Positions 34,637 through 43,666 of a stretch of 64,000 bases of DNA are shown here, piece after piece. Numbering within the stretch: position 1 is the first letter of the stretch; the number at the start of each line of letters is the position of its first letter. The DNA comes from Gordonia terrae (lineage in GTDB: Bacteria; Actinomycetota; Actinomycetes; Mycobacteriales; Mycobacteriaceae). The stretch lies in the NCBI RefSeq assembly GCF_001698225.1, contig NZ_CP016594.1, forward strand, positions 1,922,001 through 1,986,000, in the 5' to 3' direction. Under the pieces are notes generated by a model, which worked only from the letters and a program-made list of their open reading frames with translations, made no database searches and was not told where the DNA came from. The translations under genes and the position numbers were made by a program.

Positions 34637-35620
34637 GTGCCAGGCAAGAAGCAGAAGCCGCAGTCGCCCGCGAAGCTGATGTCCGCGCTCGCCCGACGCG
34701 GCCCCCATCGTGTGTTGCGCGGCGACCTCGGGATCGTCGGAACCCCGGGCGTCGTCTTCACCCCCGCCGAGGGCGAACGACTCCCGGCCGTCGCGTTCGG
34801 CCACGGATGGATGACCTCGGTCGAGCGGTACCGCGACCTGTGTCACCACCTCGCGTCGTGGGGCATCGTCGTCGCCGTCCCCGCGGGTCAGCGCGGCCTG
34901 CTGGTGTCCGATGACGCGATGGCCGCCCAGCTCCGCTCGGCACTGTCGATCGTGACGAGGGTCCCGCTCGGCTTCGGCGAGATCACCGTCGACCCGCGCA
35001 AGATCGGGTTCGCCGGTCACGGCTTCGGTGCCGCCGCCGCGGTTCTGGCCGCATCGGAGGGCGTGCTGCACGGCCAGCCGCAACCGCAGGCCCGCGGGGT
35101 GGTCGCGCTGTTCCCGGCGCCGACGACCTCCGCGCTGCTGCCCGCGGCCCGTCGGTTGAGTGCTCCGGGCCTCATCGTCTCGGCCATCGGCGAACTCGAC
35201 ACCATCGACGGCAACGCGCTCCCGCTTGCGCAGGCGTACGGGTCGGAGTCGGCGGCCGACCCCCGGCCGGCCGCGGTGCTGCGCACCCCGCCGGGCGCCA
35301 CCTCGCGCGGACTGATCGAGCACCGGTCCATCAAGTCGTTGCTCGGCGGCAACGGTGCCGACAAGAAGACCCACACCGCGGTACGGGCGATGACCACCGG
35401 ATTCCTGCTGCACACCCTCGACGGCGACGACCGCTACGAGGCCTTCGCCGACGCCGACACGGTGCTCGGGAAGGTGCCTGCGGTGGATCTCGACGATCCC
35501 CCGGAGATGCAGGACAAGATCGCCAAGTTGCTGGGCGCGAAGGAACGCAAGCGCCGCCGCGCGGCGAGCCCGGTGCCGTCCGGTGCGCCGAACGCGGTGG
35601 TGCCCGACACCATCGAGTGA
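34637..35620 (+). CDS. Alpha/beta hydrolase-fold (dienelactone hydrolase-like) protein
   Basis: A 327-residue protein with an alpha/beta hydrolase core. AVAFGHGWMTSVERYRDLCHHLASWGIVVAVPAG contains the oxyanion-type motif, and the nucleophile elbow is FAGHGFGAAAAV near residue 128, where the usual Ser is replaced by His-Gly-Phe-Gly (GxGFG). The expected Ser nucleophile is therefore not visible. IEHRSIKSL near 230 may hold the His. A basic C-terminal region (KERKRRRAA) follows. It resembles Rv3438 in position. The GTG at 34637 (PGKKQKPQ) is the likely start. It may be a non-catalytic or atypical member. Confidence 0.72.
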   Translation: MPGKKQKPQSPAKLMSALARRGPHRVLRGDLGIVGTPGVVFTPAEGERLPAVAFGHGWMTSVERYRDLCHHLASWGIVVAVPAGQRGLLVSDDAMAAQLRSALSIVTRVPLGFGEITVDPRKIGFAGHGFGAAAAVLAASEGVLHGQPQPQARGVVALFPAPTTSALLPAARRLSAPGLIVSAIGELDTIDGNALPLAQAYGSESAADPRPAAVLRTPPGATSRGLIEHRSIKSLLGGNGADKKTHTAVRAMTTGFLLHTLDGDDRYEAFADADTVLGKVPAVDLDDPPEMQDKIAKLLGAKERKRRRAASPVPSGAPNAVVPDTIE

Positions 35621-35706
35621 CGGCGGTGCGGAATCACCCGATCGGGGCTCGTTGTGACCCCAGCTCGGGACGCGACGCGGCGCGCTGCCACTCCCGCGTC
35701 CGCAGG

Positions 35707-35712
35707 TACCCT
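35707..35712 (+). promoter_or_regulatory. Candidate -10 box for a leaderless glmS mRNA
   Basis: TACCCT is followed by 8 nt (GACTAGCT) and the ATG at 35721, with no ribosome binding site. No glmS ribozyme can be fitted in the 100-nt gap. Confidence 0.5.
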
Positions 35713-35720
35713 GACTAGCT

Positions 35721-37583
35721 ATGTGTGGAATCGTGGGATACGTGGGGCGGCGCGATGCCCTGGACATCGTCGTCGACGCGCTGCGACGGATGGAATACCG
35801 CGGATACGACTCGGCGGGCGTCGCGATCCTCGACGGCGAGGGAAGCACCGCCATCCAGAAGAAGGCGCTCCGACTGGAGAACCTGGAGAAGCAGATCGCC
35901 ACTGTCGGTCGCGAATCCCTGTCGGGGACGACCGGCATCGGACACACCCGCTGGGCGACGCACGGCAAGCCGACCGATCGCAACGCGCATCCGCACGCCA
36001 GTGACGACGGCAAGCTCGCCGTCGTGCACAACGGCATCATCGAGAACTACGCGGAACTGCGCGCCGAACTCGAGGAGGACGGGGTCGAGTTCACGTCCGA
36101 GACCGACACCGAGACCGCCGTGCACCTCGTGTCGAAGTACTACGCGCTGGGTCCGACCGCCGGCGACTTCGTGGCCAGCGCCTACGCGGCGCTCCGTCGT
36201 CTCGAGGGGGCCTTCACCCTCGTGTTCACCCACGCCGACCACGCGGACACCATCGTCGCGGCGCGACGGTCGACACCGCTCGTGGTGGGCGTCGGGAAGG
36301 GTGAGATGTTCCTCGCGTCGGACGTGACCGCATTCATCGAACACACCCGGGACGCAGTGGAACTCGGCCAGGACGAGGTCGTGGTGATCACCGCGGACTC
36401 GTACACGGTCAGCGACTTCGACCAGAACGTCCGCGAGGGCAAGCCGTTCCACATCGACTGGGATCTCGCCGCCGCGGAAAAGGGCGGCTACGACTTCTTC
36501 ATGCTCAAGGAGATCGCCGAGCAGCCGCGCGCGATCGCCGACACCCTCCTGGGGCATCTGCAGAACGGCCGCATCGTGCTCGACGAGCAGCGCCTGACCG
36601 ACGACGACCTACGCGACGTCGACAAGGTGTTCGTGGTCGCCTGTGGAACCGCCTACCACGCGGGTCTGCTCGCCAAGTACGCGATCGAGCACTGGACCCG
36701 GCTCCCGGTCGAGATCGAACTCGCCAGCGAGTTCCGCTACCGCGACCCGGTGCTCGACCGGTCGACGCTGGTCGTCGCGATCTCGCAGTCCGGTGAGACA
36801 GCCGACACGCTCGAAGCCGTCCGGCACGCGAAGGACCAGAAGGCTCGCGTCCTGGCCATCTGCAACACCAACGGCGCACAGATCCCGCGGGAATCCGACG
36901 CGGTCCTCTACACCCACGCCGGCCCCGAGATCGGCGTCGCGTCGACCAAGTGCTTCCTCGCGCAGATCGTCGCCGCCTACCTGGTGGGGCTCGCGCTGGC
37001 GCAGGCCCGGGGCACCAAATACGCCGACGAGGTCGCCCGCGAGTTCGCGGCCATCGAGGCGATGGCCGATTCCGTCGCCCAGGTGCTCGACACCATGGAA
37101 CCGGTGCGCGAACTCGCTCGCTCGCTGGCGCACCACAACACGGTGTTGTTCATCGGCCGACACGTCGGATATCCGGTCGCGCTCGAAGGTGCCCTCAAGC
37201 TCAAAGAACTCGCGTACATGCACGCCGAGGGGTTCGCGGCGGGTGAGCTCAAGCACGGGCCGATCGCCCTGATCGAGGACGGGCTGCCGGTGATCACGGT
37301 CATGCCGTCCCCGGACGGCCGCGCCGTGCTGCATTCCAAGATGGTCAGCAACATCCGCGAGATCCAGGCCCGTGGCGCGCGCACGATCGTCATCGCCGAG
37401 CCCGACGACGTGGCCGCCCGTGCGGTCGCCGACGAGTTCATCCCGATCCCGAAGACGCCGACACTGCTGCAGCCCCTGGTCTCGACGGTCCCGCTGCAGG
37501 TGTTCGCCGCCAGCGTCGCCCAGGCGCGCGGCTACGACGTCGACAAACCGCGGAACCTGGCCAAATCGGTGACCGTCGAATAG
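35721..37583 (+). CDS. glmS: Glutamine-fructose-6-phosphate aminotransferase (isomerizing) GlmS
   Basis: Makes glucosamine 6-phosphate from fructose 6-phosphate and glutamine, the entry to amino-sugar synthesis upstream of GlmM. The protein has 620 residues. Cys2 (MCGIVGYVG) is the N-terminal glutaminase nucleophile, with HTRWATHGKP, HNGIIENY and SETDTE motifs. Two SIS domains follow at about 290-430 (CGTAYHAGLLAKY, ISQSGETADTLEA, STKCFLAQI) and 460-600 (GRHVGYPVALEGALKLKEL, GELKHGPIAL), ending in PRNLAKSVTVE. The start is unambiguous. The nnr gene follows after 9 nt. Confidence 0.98.
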   Translation: MCGIVGYVGRRDALDIVVDALRRMEYRGYDSAGVAILDGEGSTAIQKKALRLENLEKQIATVGRESLSGTTGIGHTRWATHGKPTDRNAHPHASDDGKLAVVHNGIIENYAELRAELEEDGVEFTSETDTETAVHLVSKYYALGPTAGDFVASAYAALRRLEGAFTLVFTHADHADTIVAARRSTPLVVGVGKGEMFLASDVTAFIEHTRDAVELGQDEVVVITADSYTVSDFDQNVREGKPFHIDWDLAAAEKGGYDFFMLKEIAEQPRAIADTLLGHLQNGRIVLDEQRLTDDDLRDVDKVFVVACGTAYHAGLLAKYAIEHWTRLPVEIELASEFRYRDPVLDRSTLVVAISQSGETADTLEAVRHAKDQKARVLAICNTNGAQIPRESDAVLYTHAGPEIGVASTKCFLAQIVAAYLVGLALAQARGTKYADEVAREFAAIEAMADSVAQVLDTMEPVRELARSLAHHNTVLFIGRHVGYPVALEGALKLKELAYMHAEGFAAGELKHGPIALIEDGLPVITVMPSPDGRAVLHSKMVSNIREIQARGARTIVIAEPDDVAARAVADEFIPIPKTPTLLQPLVSTVPLQVFAASVAQARGYDVDKPRNLAKSVTVE

Positions 37584-37592
37584 TCGATCCAC

Positions 37593-39068
37593 GTGCCGAT
37601 CCGCTATCTGACGGCTGACGAGGTCCGCGACGCCGAGCGGGCCTCGGGGGACCTGCTCACCGGCGGCGTCCTGATGCGCCGGGCGGCGCATGGGGTCGCC
37701 CAGGTGATCGCGGCGGAGCTGAACCGGACCGGCGGCTGCTACGGACGGGCGGTCGGCGTCGTCGTCGGTGCCGGGGACAACGGCGGCGACGCGCTGTTCG
37801 CCGGCGCCGAACTGTGCCGCCGCGGAGTGCGGGTCGCGGCGGTCCTCCTCGCTCCGGACAAGGCCCACGCCGCCGGTCTGGCGGCATTCCGCGCCGCCGG
37901 CGGACGGACCGGTGAGCGACTCCCCGACGGACTCGACGTGATCGTCGACGGCGTGGTCGGTCTCGGCGGCCGGGGTCCGTTGCGGACGAACGCCGCCGAG
38001 GTCTTCGCGGGTGTCGATCCGGACACCACGGTCATCGCGGTGGATCTGCCGTCGGGCGTCGACGCCGACACCGGCGAGGTCCACGATCCGGCGGTTCGTG
38101 CCGACATCACGGTCACCTTCGGGGTCCGGCGTCGTGCACATCTGCTCGCCGCTCCGCAGTGTGGGGCAGTCGTCCTGGTCGACATCGGCCTCGACGATGT
38201 CCTGCCCGCGACGAGCCGACTCGCCACACCGACGCTCAGCACGCTCGTCGACGACGAGATCGACTGGCCCACACCGGGTCCCGGAGATGACAAGTACACC
38301 CAGGGGGTTGTCGGGGTCATCGCCGGGTCGCACCGGTACCCCGGCGCAGCGGTCCTCGCCACCGGCGCGGCGGTCACCGCGACCTCGGGGATGACCCGAT
38401 TCGTCGGGTCCGCGCACGCCGAAGTGGTGGCGCGGTGGCCGGAGGTCGTCGCGACGCCCGATCTCGCCGACGCCGGTCGCGTCCAGGCGTGGGTCCTCGG
38501 CCCCGGTATGGGTACCGACGACGCCGCCGCGGCGACCCTGCGGACGGTCCTGGCCACCGATCTGCCGGTCCTCGCCGACGCCGACGCACTGACCCTGATC
38601 GCCCGCGACCCCGGTCTCGTCGACGGACGGACGTCGCCGACCCTGCTGACACCCCACGCGGGCGAGTTCGCCCGCTTGACCGGTACCGAACTGGGCGCCG
38701 ACCGTCTCACCGCCGTCTCCGGTCTCGCCGCGAGGTGGGGCGTCACGGTGCTGCTGAAGGGACGGATCACGCTGGTCGCCGACCCGACGGGTCACGTCCT
38801 CGGCAACGACGCCGGGTCGTCGTGGGCCGCGACCGCCGGGGCCGGGGACGTCCTGTCAGGGGTGGCCGGGGCCCTGCTCGCCGCCGGGACACCGCCTCGG
38901 ATCGCCGGTGCGGCGGCCGCGCGCGTCCACGCCCGGGCGGCGGAGCTCGCGAGTGGCGGCGCGCCGATCGGGGCGTCGGCCCTGCTGTCGGCGCTGCGTC
39001 CGGCGATCCGCGAGTTCACCACGCGCCGAGCACGAACACGAGTGGGTACAGCGCCGTCAGCGCGGTGA
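37593..39068 (+). CDS. Bifunctional NAD(P)H-hydrate epimerase / ADP-dependent dehydratase
   Basis: Repairs hydrated NADH and NADPH (NnrE plus NnrD activities fused), 491 residues. The N-terminal YjeF_N epimerase (residues 1-210) has LMRRAAHG, VVVGAGDNGGDALFAGAEL, VDGVVGLGGRGPLR and AVDLPSGVDADTGEV. The C-terminal carbohydrate-kinase-like dehydratase (residues 225-480) has GSHRYPGAAVLATGAA, LGPGMGTDD, LTPHAGEFARLTG, LKGRITLVADP and NDAGSSWAATAGAGDVLSGV. The start is a GTG at 37593. Its last 53 nt overlap the convergent membrane-protein gene, so the C-terminal tail (TTRRARTRVGTAPSAR) may be non-conserved. It corresponds to Rv3433c. Confidence 0.94.
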   Translation: MPIRYLTADEVRDAERASGDLLTGGVLMRRAAHGVAQVIAAELNRTGGCYGRAVGVVVGAGDNGGDALFAGAELCRRGVRVAAVLLAPDKAHAAGLAAFRAAGGRTGERLPDGLDVIVDGVVGLGGRGPLRTNAAEVFAGVDPDTTVIAVDLPSGVDADTGEVHDPAVRADITVTFGVRRRAHLLAAPQCGAVVLVDIGLDDVLPATSRLATPTLSTLVDDEIDWPTPGPGDDKYTQGVVGVIAGSHRYPGAAVLATGAAVTATSGMTRFVGSAHAEVVARWPEVVATPDLADAGRVQAWVLGPGMGTDDAAAATLRTVLATDLPVLADADALTLIARDPGLVDGRTSPTLLTPHAGEFARLTGTELGADRLTAVSGLAARWGVTVLLKGRITLVADPTGHVLGNDAGSSWAATAGAGDVLSGVAGALLAAGTPPRIAGAAAARVHARAAELASGGAPIGASALLSALRPAIREFTTRRARTRVGTAPSAR

Positions 39069-39486
39069 ACGCGGTGACCGACGACAGCACGATTGCATCG
39101 GCGATGATGCCCGCGCGCCGGAGTGCGCCGTGCCGGATGCGCTGGGTGACCGAGATGGCCAGCGCCGCGCAGGCGGCGACCGCCGCGACGACGCCGACGC
39201 CGAAGGCGACCAGGGCCGCGACCCCGTAGGCGTCGGCGGGTTCGCCGGCCATCGCGTGGCCGAGGGCGAGCAGGAAGAGCACCCCGGCCGTGATGAACGC
39301 CACCCAGGCCATCGCATTGGCGGCCCAGGAGGTCAGCGAGGCGCTCAGGCCGGGACGGGCGGGGCCGGCAGGCGGGATGATCGGATCGACGGGGGAGAAG
39401 GCGGCGAGGTCCTGGCCGTACGGCGGGGGCGCGAGGCGGGCGGGGGCGAACACGGCGGTGGCCTGCGGATTCGGATTGTTGTACAT
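39016..39486 (-). CDS. Hypothetical membrane protein
   Basis: A 156-residue protein with a Pro-rich cytoplasmic N-terminus (residues 1-45) and about four hydrophobic segments (AMAWVAFITAGVLFLLALG, YGVAALVAFGVGVVAAVAACAALAI, AGIIADAIVLSSVTAFTAL, YPLVFVLGAW). I chose the ATG at 39486 with GGAGT four bases upstream; an in-frame start at 39537 is less likely. The last 53 nt lie antisense to the 3' end of the nnr gene. No family is recognised; many Mycobacteriales encode such small DUF4190-like membrane proteins with Pro-rich heads. Confidence 0.7.
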   Translation of the reverse strand: MYNNPNPQATAVFAPARLAPPPYGQDLAAFSPVDPIIPPAGPARPGLSASLTSWAANAMAWVAFITAGVLFLLALGHAMAGEPADAYGVAALVAFGVGVVAAVAACAALAISVTQRIRHGALRRAGIIADAIVLSSVTAFTALTALYPLVFVLGAW

Positions 39487-39645
39487 GGTGACTCCGTGGG
39501 TGCGGCGACGGTTGGGACTGCAGTGGGGTCCACTCAACCGCCCGGAGCACGCCGGTGCATCGGTGTGACTACTCAGACCCCGTCGGTAGATCGTCGCCCT
39601 CCTCTCGCTGCGGGCAGCCGGGGTCGGCCCGACCCGGCGATCTGG

Positions 39646-39651
39646 GACAAT
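39646..39651 (+). promoter_or_regulatory. Possible -10 box for a leaderless alr mRNA
   Basis: GACAAT is followed by 8 nt and the ATG at 39660. The first base departs from TANNNT, and the case is weaker than for ispH, guaB2 and guaA. Confidence 0.35.
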
Positions 39652-39659
39652 GAACGACG

Positions 39660-40844
39660 ATGACTTCCCCTGCTCTGACCGCGACCGTCGATCTCGGCGC
39701 GATCGCCCACAACGTCGGTGTGCTGCGTGCCGTCTCGGGTTCCGACGTAATGGCGGTCGTGAAGGCCGACGCCTACGGCCACGGCGCGCTGCCGGTGGCG
39801 CGTGCCGTGCTCGCCGCGGGCGCCACCGAACTCGGTGTCGCGCACCTCACCGAGGCCGCCGCACTGCGGGCAGCCGGCATCGACGCCCCGATCACGGCAT
39901 GGCTGCACACGCCGGGTGCCGACTTCGCCGGTGCGATCACCGACCGCATCGACATCGCGCTCTCGTCGATCGCGCAGCTCGACGCGGTGGTCGCCGCCGC
40001 GCGGCGCGTCGGTCGACCCGCCCTGGTGACCGCCAAGGTCGACACCGGCCTCAATCGCAGCGGCGTCGCGGTGGACGAGTGGGCCGACTTCGCCGAGCGG
40101 GTCGCGAAGGCACACGCGGACGGATCGGTGATCCTGCGCGCGGCGATGTGCCATCTCGCGCGCGGAGACGAGCCCGAGCACCCGTTGAACGACGCCCAGG
40201 CGCAACGGCTCGACCTCGCGGTGGCCGACCTGGTCCGGCTGGGGGCGACGCCGCAGGTGGTGCACATCGCCAATTCGCCGGCGGCGCTGACCCGCCCGGA
40301 TCTGGCCCGTGACCTCGTCCGTCCCGGGATCGCCGTGTACGGCCGCACCCCGGTGCCCGCACAGGGCGACTTCGGGCTGATCCCGGCCATGACGCTGACC
40401 GCGCGCATCGCGCTCGTGAAGAAGGTGGCCGCGGGGCAGGGCGTGTCCTACAGCGAGACATGGATCGCGCCGCGCGACACGGTGGTCGCCGTGGTCGCCG
40501 CGGGATACGCCGACGGCGTACCGCGACTGTTGTCGGGCCGCATCCGGGTCCGGATCGGTGATCGGATGTTCGACGGCGTGGGCCGGATCTGCATGGATCA
40601 GCTGGTCGTCGACCTCGGACCGGACGGGGCCGGTGTCCGCGAAGGGGACGAGGCCGAACTGTTCGGCACCGGAGCCGCCGGCGGCCCGACCGCGAAGGAC
40701 TGGGCGGACGCGATCGGCACCATCGACTACGAGATCGTCTCGCAGGTCGGGACGCGGGTGGTCCGTAGGTACGTCGGCGAGGGGGTCGCCGGGGTAGATT
40801 CCGAGGACACGGTGACACCCGAGAACGCGGGGACCGGACAGTGA
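39660..40844 (+). CDS. alr: Alanine racemase
   Basis: PLP enzyme making D-alanine for peptidoglycan, 394 residues. The PLP Lys is residue 35 in VVKADAYGHG, the second catalytic Tyr is near 264 in GVSYSETW, and the PLP phosphate contact is in YADGVPRLLSG near 290. RICMDQLVVDLG and the C-terminal beta domain are intact. The hydrolase gene overlaps the end by 4 nt (GTGA), starting a long coupled operon that runs through tsaD. Its product feeds the same wall pathway as GlmS and GlmM. Confidence 0.97.
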   Translation: MTSPALTATVDLGAIAHNVGVLRAVSGSDVMAVVKADAYGHGALPVARAVLAAGATELGVAHLTEAAALRAAGIDAPITAWLHTPGADFAGAITDRIDIALSSIAQLDAVVAAARRVGRPALVTAKVDTGLNRSGVAVDEWADFAERVAKAHADGSVILRAAMCHLARGDEPEHPLNDAQAQRLDLAVADLVRLGATPQVVHIANSPAALTRPDLARDLVRPGIAVYGRTPVPAQGDFGLIPAMTLTARIALVKKVAAGQGVSYSETWIAPRDTVVAVVAAGYADGVPRLLSGRIRVRIGDRMFDGVGRICMDQLVVDLGPDGAGVREGDEAELFGTGAAGGPTAKDWADAIGTIDYEIVSQVGTRVVRRYVGEGVAGVDSEDTVTPENAGTGQ

Positions 40845-41980
40845 GCGGGGCACCACTGGTGGACGATTCCGAACGCGTCGGATTGCTGGCCGGGGTGGCG
40901 GGGATCGCCGCCCTGGGCGGTATGGCGGCCGTGGGGGCGGCACGAAACATCGCTCGCAAGAGTGTGGTCGGCCGGGCGGACCCACACGCCGACGTCGACC
41001 TCACCGCGCTCTACGGCGAGCGGGCGACCACGGTCACCACCGATGACGGCCTCGAGCTGGCGGTGCGGATCGTCGACCTCGGGACGGTGACGGCCGACTC
41101 GGCGCCCGACCTGACGATCGTGTTCGTGCACGGCTTCAGTCTTCGGTTGTCGAGCTGGCACTTCCAGCGCGCGCAACTCGCCGCGGAGTGGTCCGACCGC
41201 AACTACCGTCTGGTGTTCTTCGACCATCGGGGTCACGGGGAGAGCGACCCGGCTCCGACCGAGACGTGCACGATCGCCCAGCTCGCCGACGACGCGGCAG
41301 CCGTGGTCCGGGCCACCGTCTCGGTCGGACCCGTTGTCCTCGTAGGTCATTCGATGGGGGGCATGACCCTGATGGGCCTCGCTCGCCGCCACCCGGCACT
41401 GTTCTCGACCCACGGTCCGGTGGCCGGTGTGGGTCTCGTGGCGACGGCATCGCGCGGTATCACCGACGCCGGACTCGGTGAGGGACTGCGCAATCCGGTG
41501 GTGGACGCCTTCCGGATGAGTGTCCGCCGCGCCCCGCGCCTCGTACAGGCCGGCCGCGGACTGACCCGCTCGGCTCTCGAACCGGTGCTGGTCGCAGCGA
41601 GTTTCGGACCGACGTTCTACAGTCCGGCGCTCGGTGCGGCGGTGGACAAGATGATCCAGAGCACGCCGATCGAGACCATCGTGAACTTCTTGCACGCGTT
41701 GGAGATCCACGACGAATCCACCGCCCTGCCGGTGATCGCGCAGGTCCCGACCACGGTTGTGTGCGGCGATCGGGACCGACTGACGCCGCTGCGCAACTCG
41801 GTGCGGATGTACTCCCAACTCGGCGCCGACTCGCGACTGGTGGTCGCCAAGGGCGCCGGTCACATGGTCCAGATGGAGGAGCCGCGTCTGGTGAGCGACG
41901 CGATCGTCGAACTGGTCGACCGGGCGCGGGTCGCGCTGCCTGCTCCCCGCCGGCGCTGGTGGAAGCGAGGCCGGGGATGA
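40841..41980 (+). CDS. Alpha/beta hydrolase with an N-terminal membrane segment
   Basis: A 379-residue hydrolase found between alr and tsaE in Mycobacteriales (Rv3422-Rv3423 interval in many relatives). Residues 13-35 (LLAGVAGIAALGGMAAVGAA) are hydrophobic and may anchor it. The core has FVHGFSLRLSSWHFQR, FDHRGHGESD, nucleophile Ser in LVGHSMGGMTLMGLA near 172, Asp in VCGDRDRLTPL near 312, and His in AKGAGHMVQMEEP near 340, so the triad is complete. The GTG at 40841 overlaps the alr stop and the gene overlaps tsaE. The substrate is unknown; it may be a lipase or esterase acting on envelope lipids. Confidence 0.87.
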   Translation: MSGAPLVDDSERVGLLAGVAGIAALGGMAAVGAARNIARKSVVGRADPHADVDLTALYGERATTVTTDDGLELAVRIVDLGTVTADSAPDLTIVFVHGFSLRLSSWHFQRAQLAAEWSDRNYRLVFFDHRGHGESDPAPTETCTIAQLADDAAAVVRATVSVGPVVLVGHSMGGMTLMGLARRHPALFSTHGPVAGVGLVATASRGITDAGLGEGLRNPVVDAFRMSVRRAPRLVQAGRGLTRSALEPVLVAASFGPTFYSPALGAAVDKMIQSTPIETIVNFLHALEIHDESTALPVIAQVPTTVVCGDRDRLTPLRNSVRMYSQLGADSRLVVAKGAGHMVQMEEPRLVSDAIVELVDRARVALPAPRRRWWKRGRG

Positions 41981-42453
41981 GCCGACCGGGTCCCGGCGGT
42001 GCGCGTGAACTCCCCGACGTCGCCGACACCGAGGCCTTCGGTGCCGAGCTGGCGTCGACCCTGACCGCGGGGGACGTGGTCATCCTCGACGGACCGCTGG
42101 GTGCGGGGAAGACGGCGCTGGCCCGCGGGATCGGAGCCGGGCTCGGCGTCGTGGGCCGGGTGACGTCGCCGACCTTCATCATCGCGCGCGAGCACCGACC
42201 GGGCCGCCCGGACCGACCGGGGATGGTCCACGTCGATGCGTACCGGCTCGGCGGCACCGGGAACGGTTCCGGGGTCCTCGACGAGCTGGACGCCCTCGAT
42301 CTGGACTCCGACCTCGACGAGGCGGTCGTCGTCGTGGAGTGGGGTGAGGGCGTGGCCGAGCGGCTGGCCGATCGGCATCTCGTCGTGCGGCTGCGCCGGG
42401 ACGCCGACAGCGATGTGCGACATGTGGAGTGGGAATGGGTGAGCGCCGAATGA
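41977..42453 (+). CDS. tsaE: tRNA threonylcarbamoyladenosine biosynthesis ATPase TsaE
   Basis: A 158-residue P-loop ATPase that drives turnover of the TsaB-TsaD complex making t6A37 in ANN-decoding tRNAs. Walker A is GPLGAGKTALARG near residue 40, the switch-type TSPTFIIAREH near 65, HVDAYRL near 85, and the Walker B-like VVVVEWGEG near 120. It starts with an ATG overlapping the previous stop and its end overlaps tsaB, so expression is tied to the t6A partners. Confidence 0.94.
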   Translation: MSRPGPGGARELPDVADTEAFGAELASTLTAGDVVILDGPLGAGKTALARGIGAGLGVVGRVTSPTFIIAREHRPGRPDRPGMVHVDAYRLGGTGNGSGVLDELDALDLDSDLDEAVVVVEWGEGVAERLADRHLVVRLRRDADSDVRHVEWEWVSAE

Positions 42454-43160
42454 GCGAGCGTCTGGTGCTGGCGGTCGACACCGCCACCGACTCGGTGGTG
42501 GCCGGAGTGGCCGCCCTGCACGACGGCGAGGTGCGGGTCCTGGCCGAGCGTGTGGTCGCCGACCATCGGCGGCACGCGGAACTGCTCACCAGCCTCATCG
42601 CCGAGAGTCTCGCCGAATCCGGCGCCGCCCGAACCGATCTGACCGCGGTCGTCGTCGGCTGCGGGCCCGGGCCGTTCACCGGGCTCCGGGTCGGGATGGC
42701 GACCGGCGCCGCCTTCGCCGATGCGCTCGGGATCCCGGCGTACGGTGTGTGCTCTTTGGATGCACTTGCCGCCGAAGCCGATTCGGGCGCCGCCGATGCC
42801 TCGTCTCGGATTCTCGTGGTGACCGACGCGCGCCGGCGTGAGGTGTATTGGGCGCTGTACGGGGGCGGCCGCCGGCTGCGCGGGCCCGAGGTGGCCGCGC
42901 CCGGGGTGGTCGCCGATGAACTCGCCGCCGACCGGTCCGCAGGACGGATCGGGGCTGCTGCCGGTTCTGCCGCCCATCTGGAGCTCACCGGCTGGACCGG
43001 CGGCGCACCCGCGATCGCGGTACCGACCGTCCGCGGGCTCATCGCGGCCGCGGCCGCCGACATCATCGCCGGACGGGAGCCCGCACCCCTTGTCCCGCTG
43101 TATCTCCGACGCCCCGACGCCGTCGAGCAGAAGGACCGCCGGGCGGGTGCGGCGCGATGA
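42450..43160 (+). CDS. tsaB: tRNA threonylcarbamoyladenosine biosynthesis protein TsaB
   Basis: A 236-residue ASKHA-fold partner of TsaD. The N-terminus [19 protein letters not shown], the [14 protein letters not shown] segment and [40 protein letters not shown] near residues 70-105 are the family core. It lacks the metal-binding histidines of TsaD, as expected. I chose the ATG at 42450, overlapping the tsaE stop by 4 nt; the upstream in-frame ATGs lie inside tsaE. rimI follows with a 4-nt overlap. Confidence 0.94.
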   Translation: MSERLVLAVDTATDSVVAGVAALHDGEVRVLAERVVADHRRHAELLTSLIAESLAESGAARTDLTAVVVGCGPGPFTGLRVGMATGAAFADALGIPAYGVCSLDALAAEADSGAADASSRILVVTDARRREVYWALYGGGRRLRGPEVAAPGVVADELAADRSAGRIGAAAGSAAHLELTGWTGGAPAIAVPTVRGLIAAAAADIIAGREPAPLVPLYLRRPDAVEQKDRRAGAAR

Positions 43161-43666
43161 CCACACCCGAATTGATGATCGACGCCCTCACCTACGGCGA
43201 CATCCCGCGCTGTGCCGCGCTGGAACGGCAGATGTTCGCCGACGATTCCCCCTGGCCGGCAGCGGCTTTCCGGGCCGAACTCAACGCGCCCCACAACACC
43301 TATTTCGCGGCGCGGGAACGCGCCGGGGCCGACGTCATCGGGTATGCGGGCGTCTCCCTGCTCGGACAGCCGGACGCCTGGGAGTGCGAGATCCACACCA
43401 TCGCCGTCGATCCGGACCATCGGGGCCGGGGAGTGGGCAAGGCCCTGCTCGAGGCCATGCTCGTCGTCGCCGACGAGAACGACGCCCCGGTGTTCCTCGA
43501 GGTGCGCACCGACAACGACGTGGCGATCGCGCTGTACTCGCGGCACGGGTTCAGCACCGCGGGTCTTCGCCGCAACTACTATCAGCCGTCCGGCGCGGAT
43601 GCCTACACGATGTTGCGGCTACCGGTCTCGGGCCGGCCGCTCGAACCGGAGGAGGGCCCCGCGTGA
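43157..43666 (+). CDS. rimI: Ribosomal protein S18-alanine N-acetyltransferase RimI
   Basis: A 169-residue GNAT acetyltransferase. The acetyl-CoA loop is [19 protein letters not shown] near residues 88-106, with [40 protein letters not shown] at the C-terminus. It lies in the usual place between tsaB and tsaD and overlaps both neighbours by 4 nt. It is annotated as acetylating the N-terminus of S18; in actinobacteria the substrate range is probably wider, which sequence cannot settle. Confidence 0.92.
   Translation: MTTPELMIDALTYGDIPRCAALERQMFADDSPWPAAAFRAELNAPHNTYFAARERAGADVIGYAGVSLLGQPDAWECEIHTIAVDPDHRGRGVGKALLEAMLVVADENDAPVFLEVRTDNDVAIALYSRHGFSTAGLRRNYYQPSGADAYTMLRLPVSGRPLEPEEGPA

Noticed and set aside
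35621..35720. glmS ribozyme before glmS
   Set aside because: The gap is 100 nt with a promoter close to the start and no matching core; leaderless transcription fits better.
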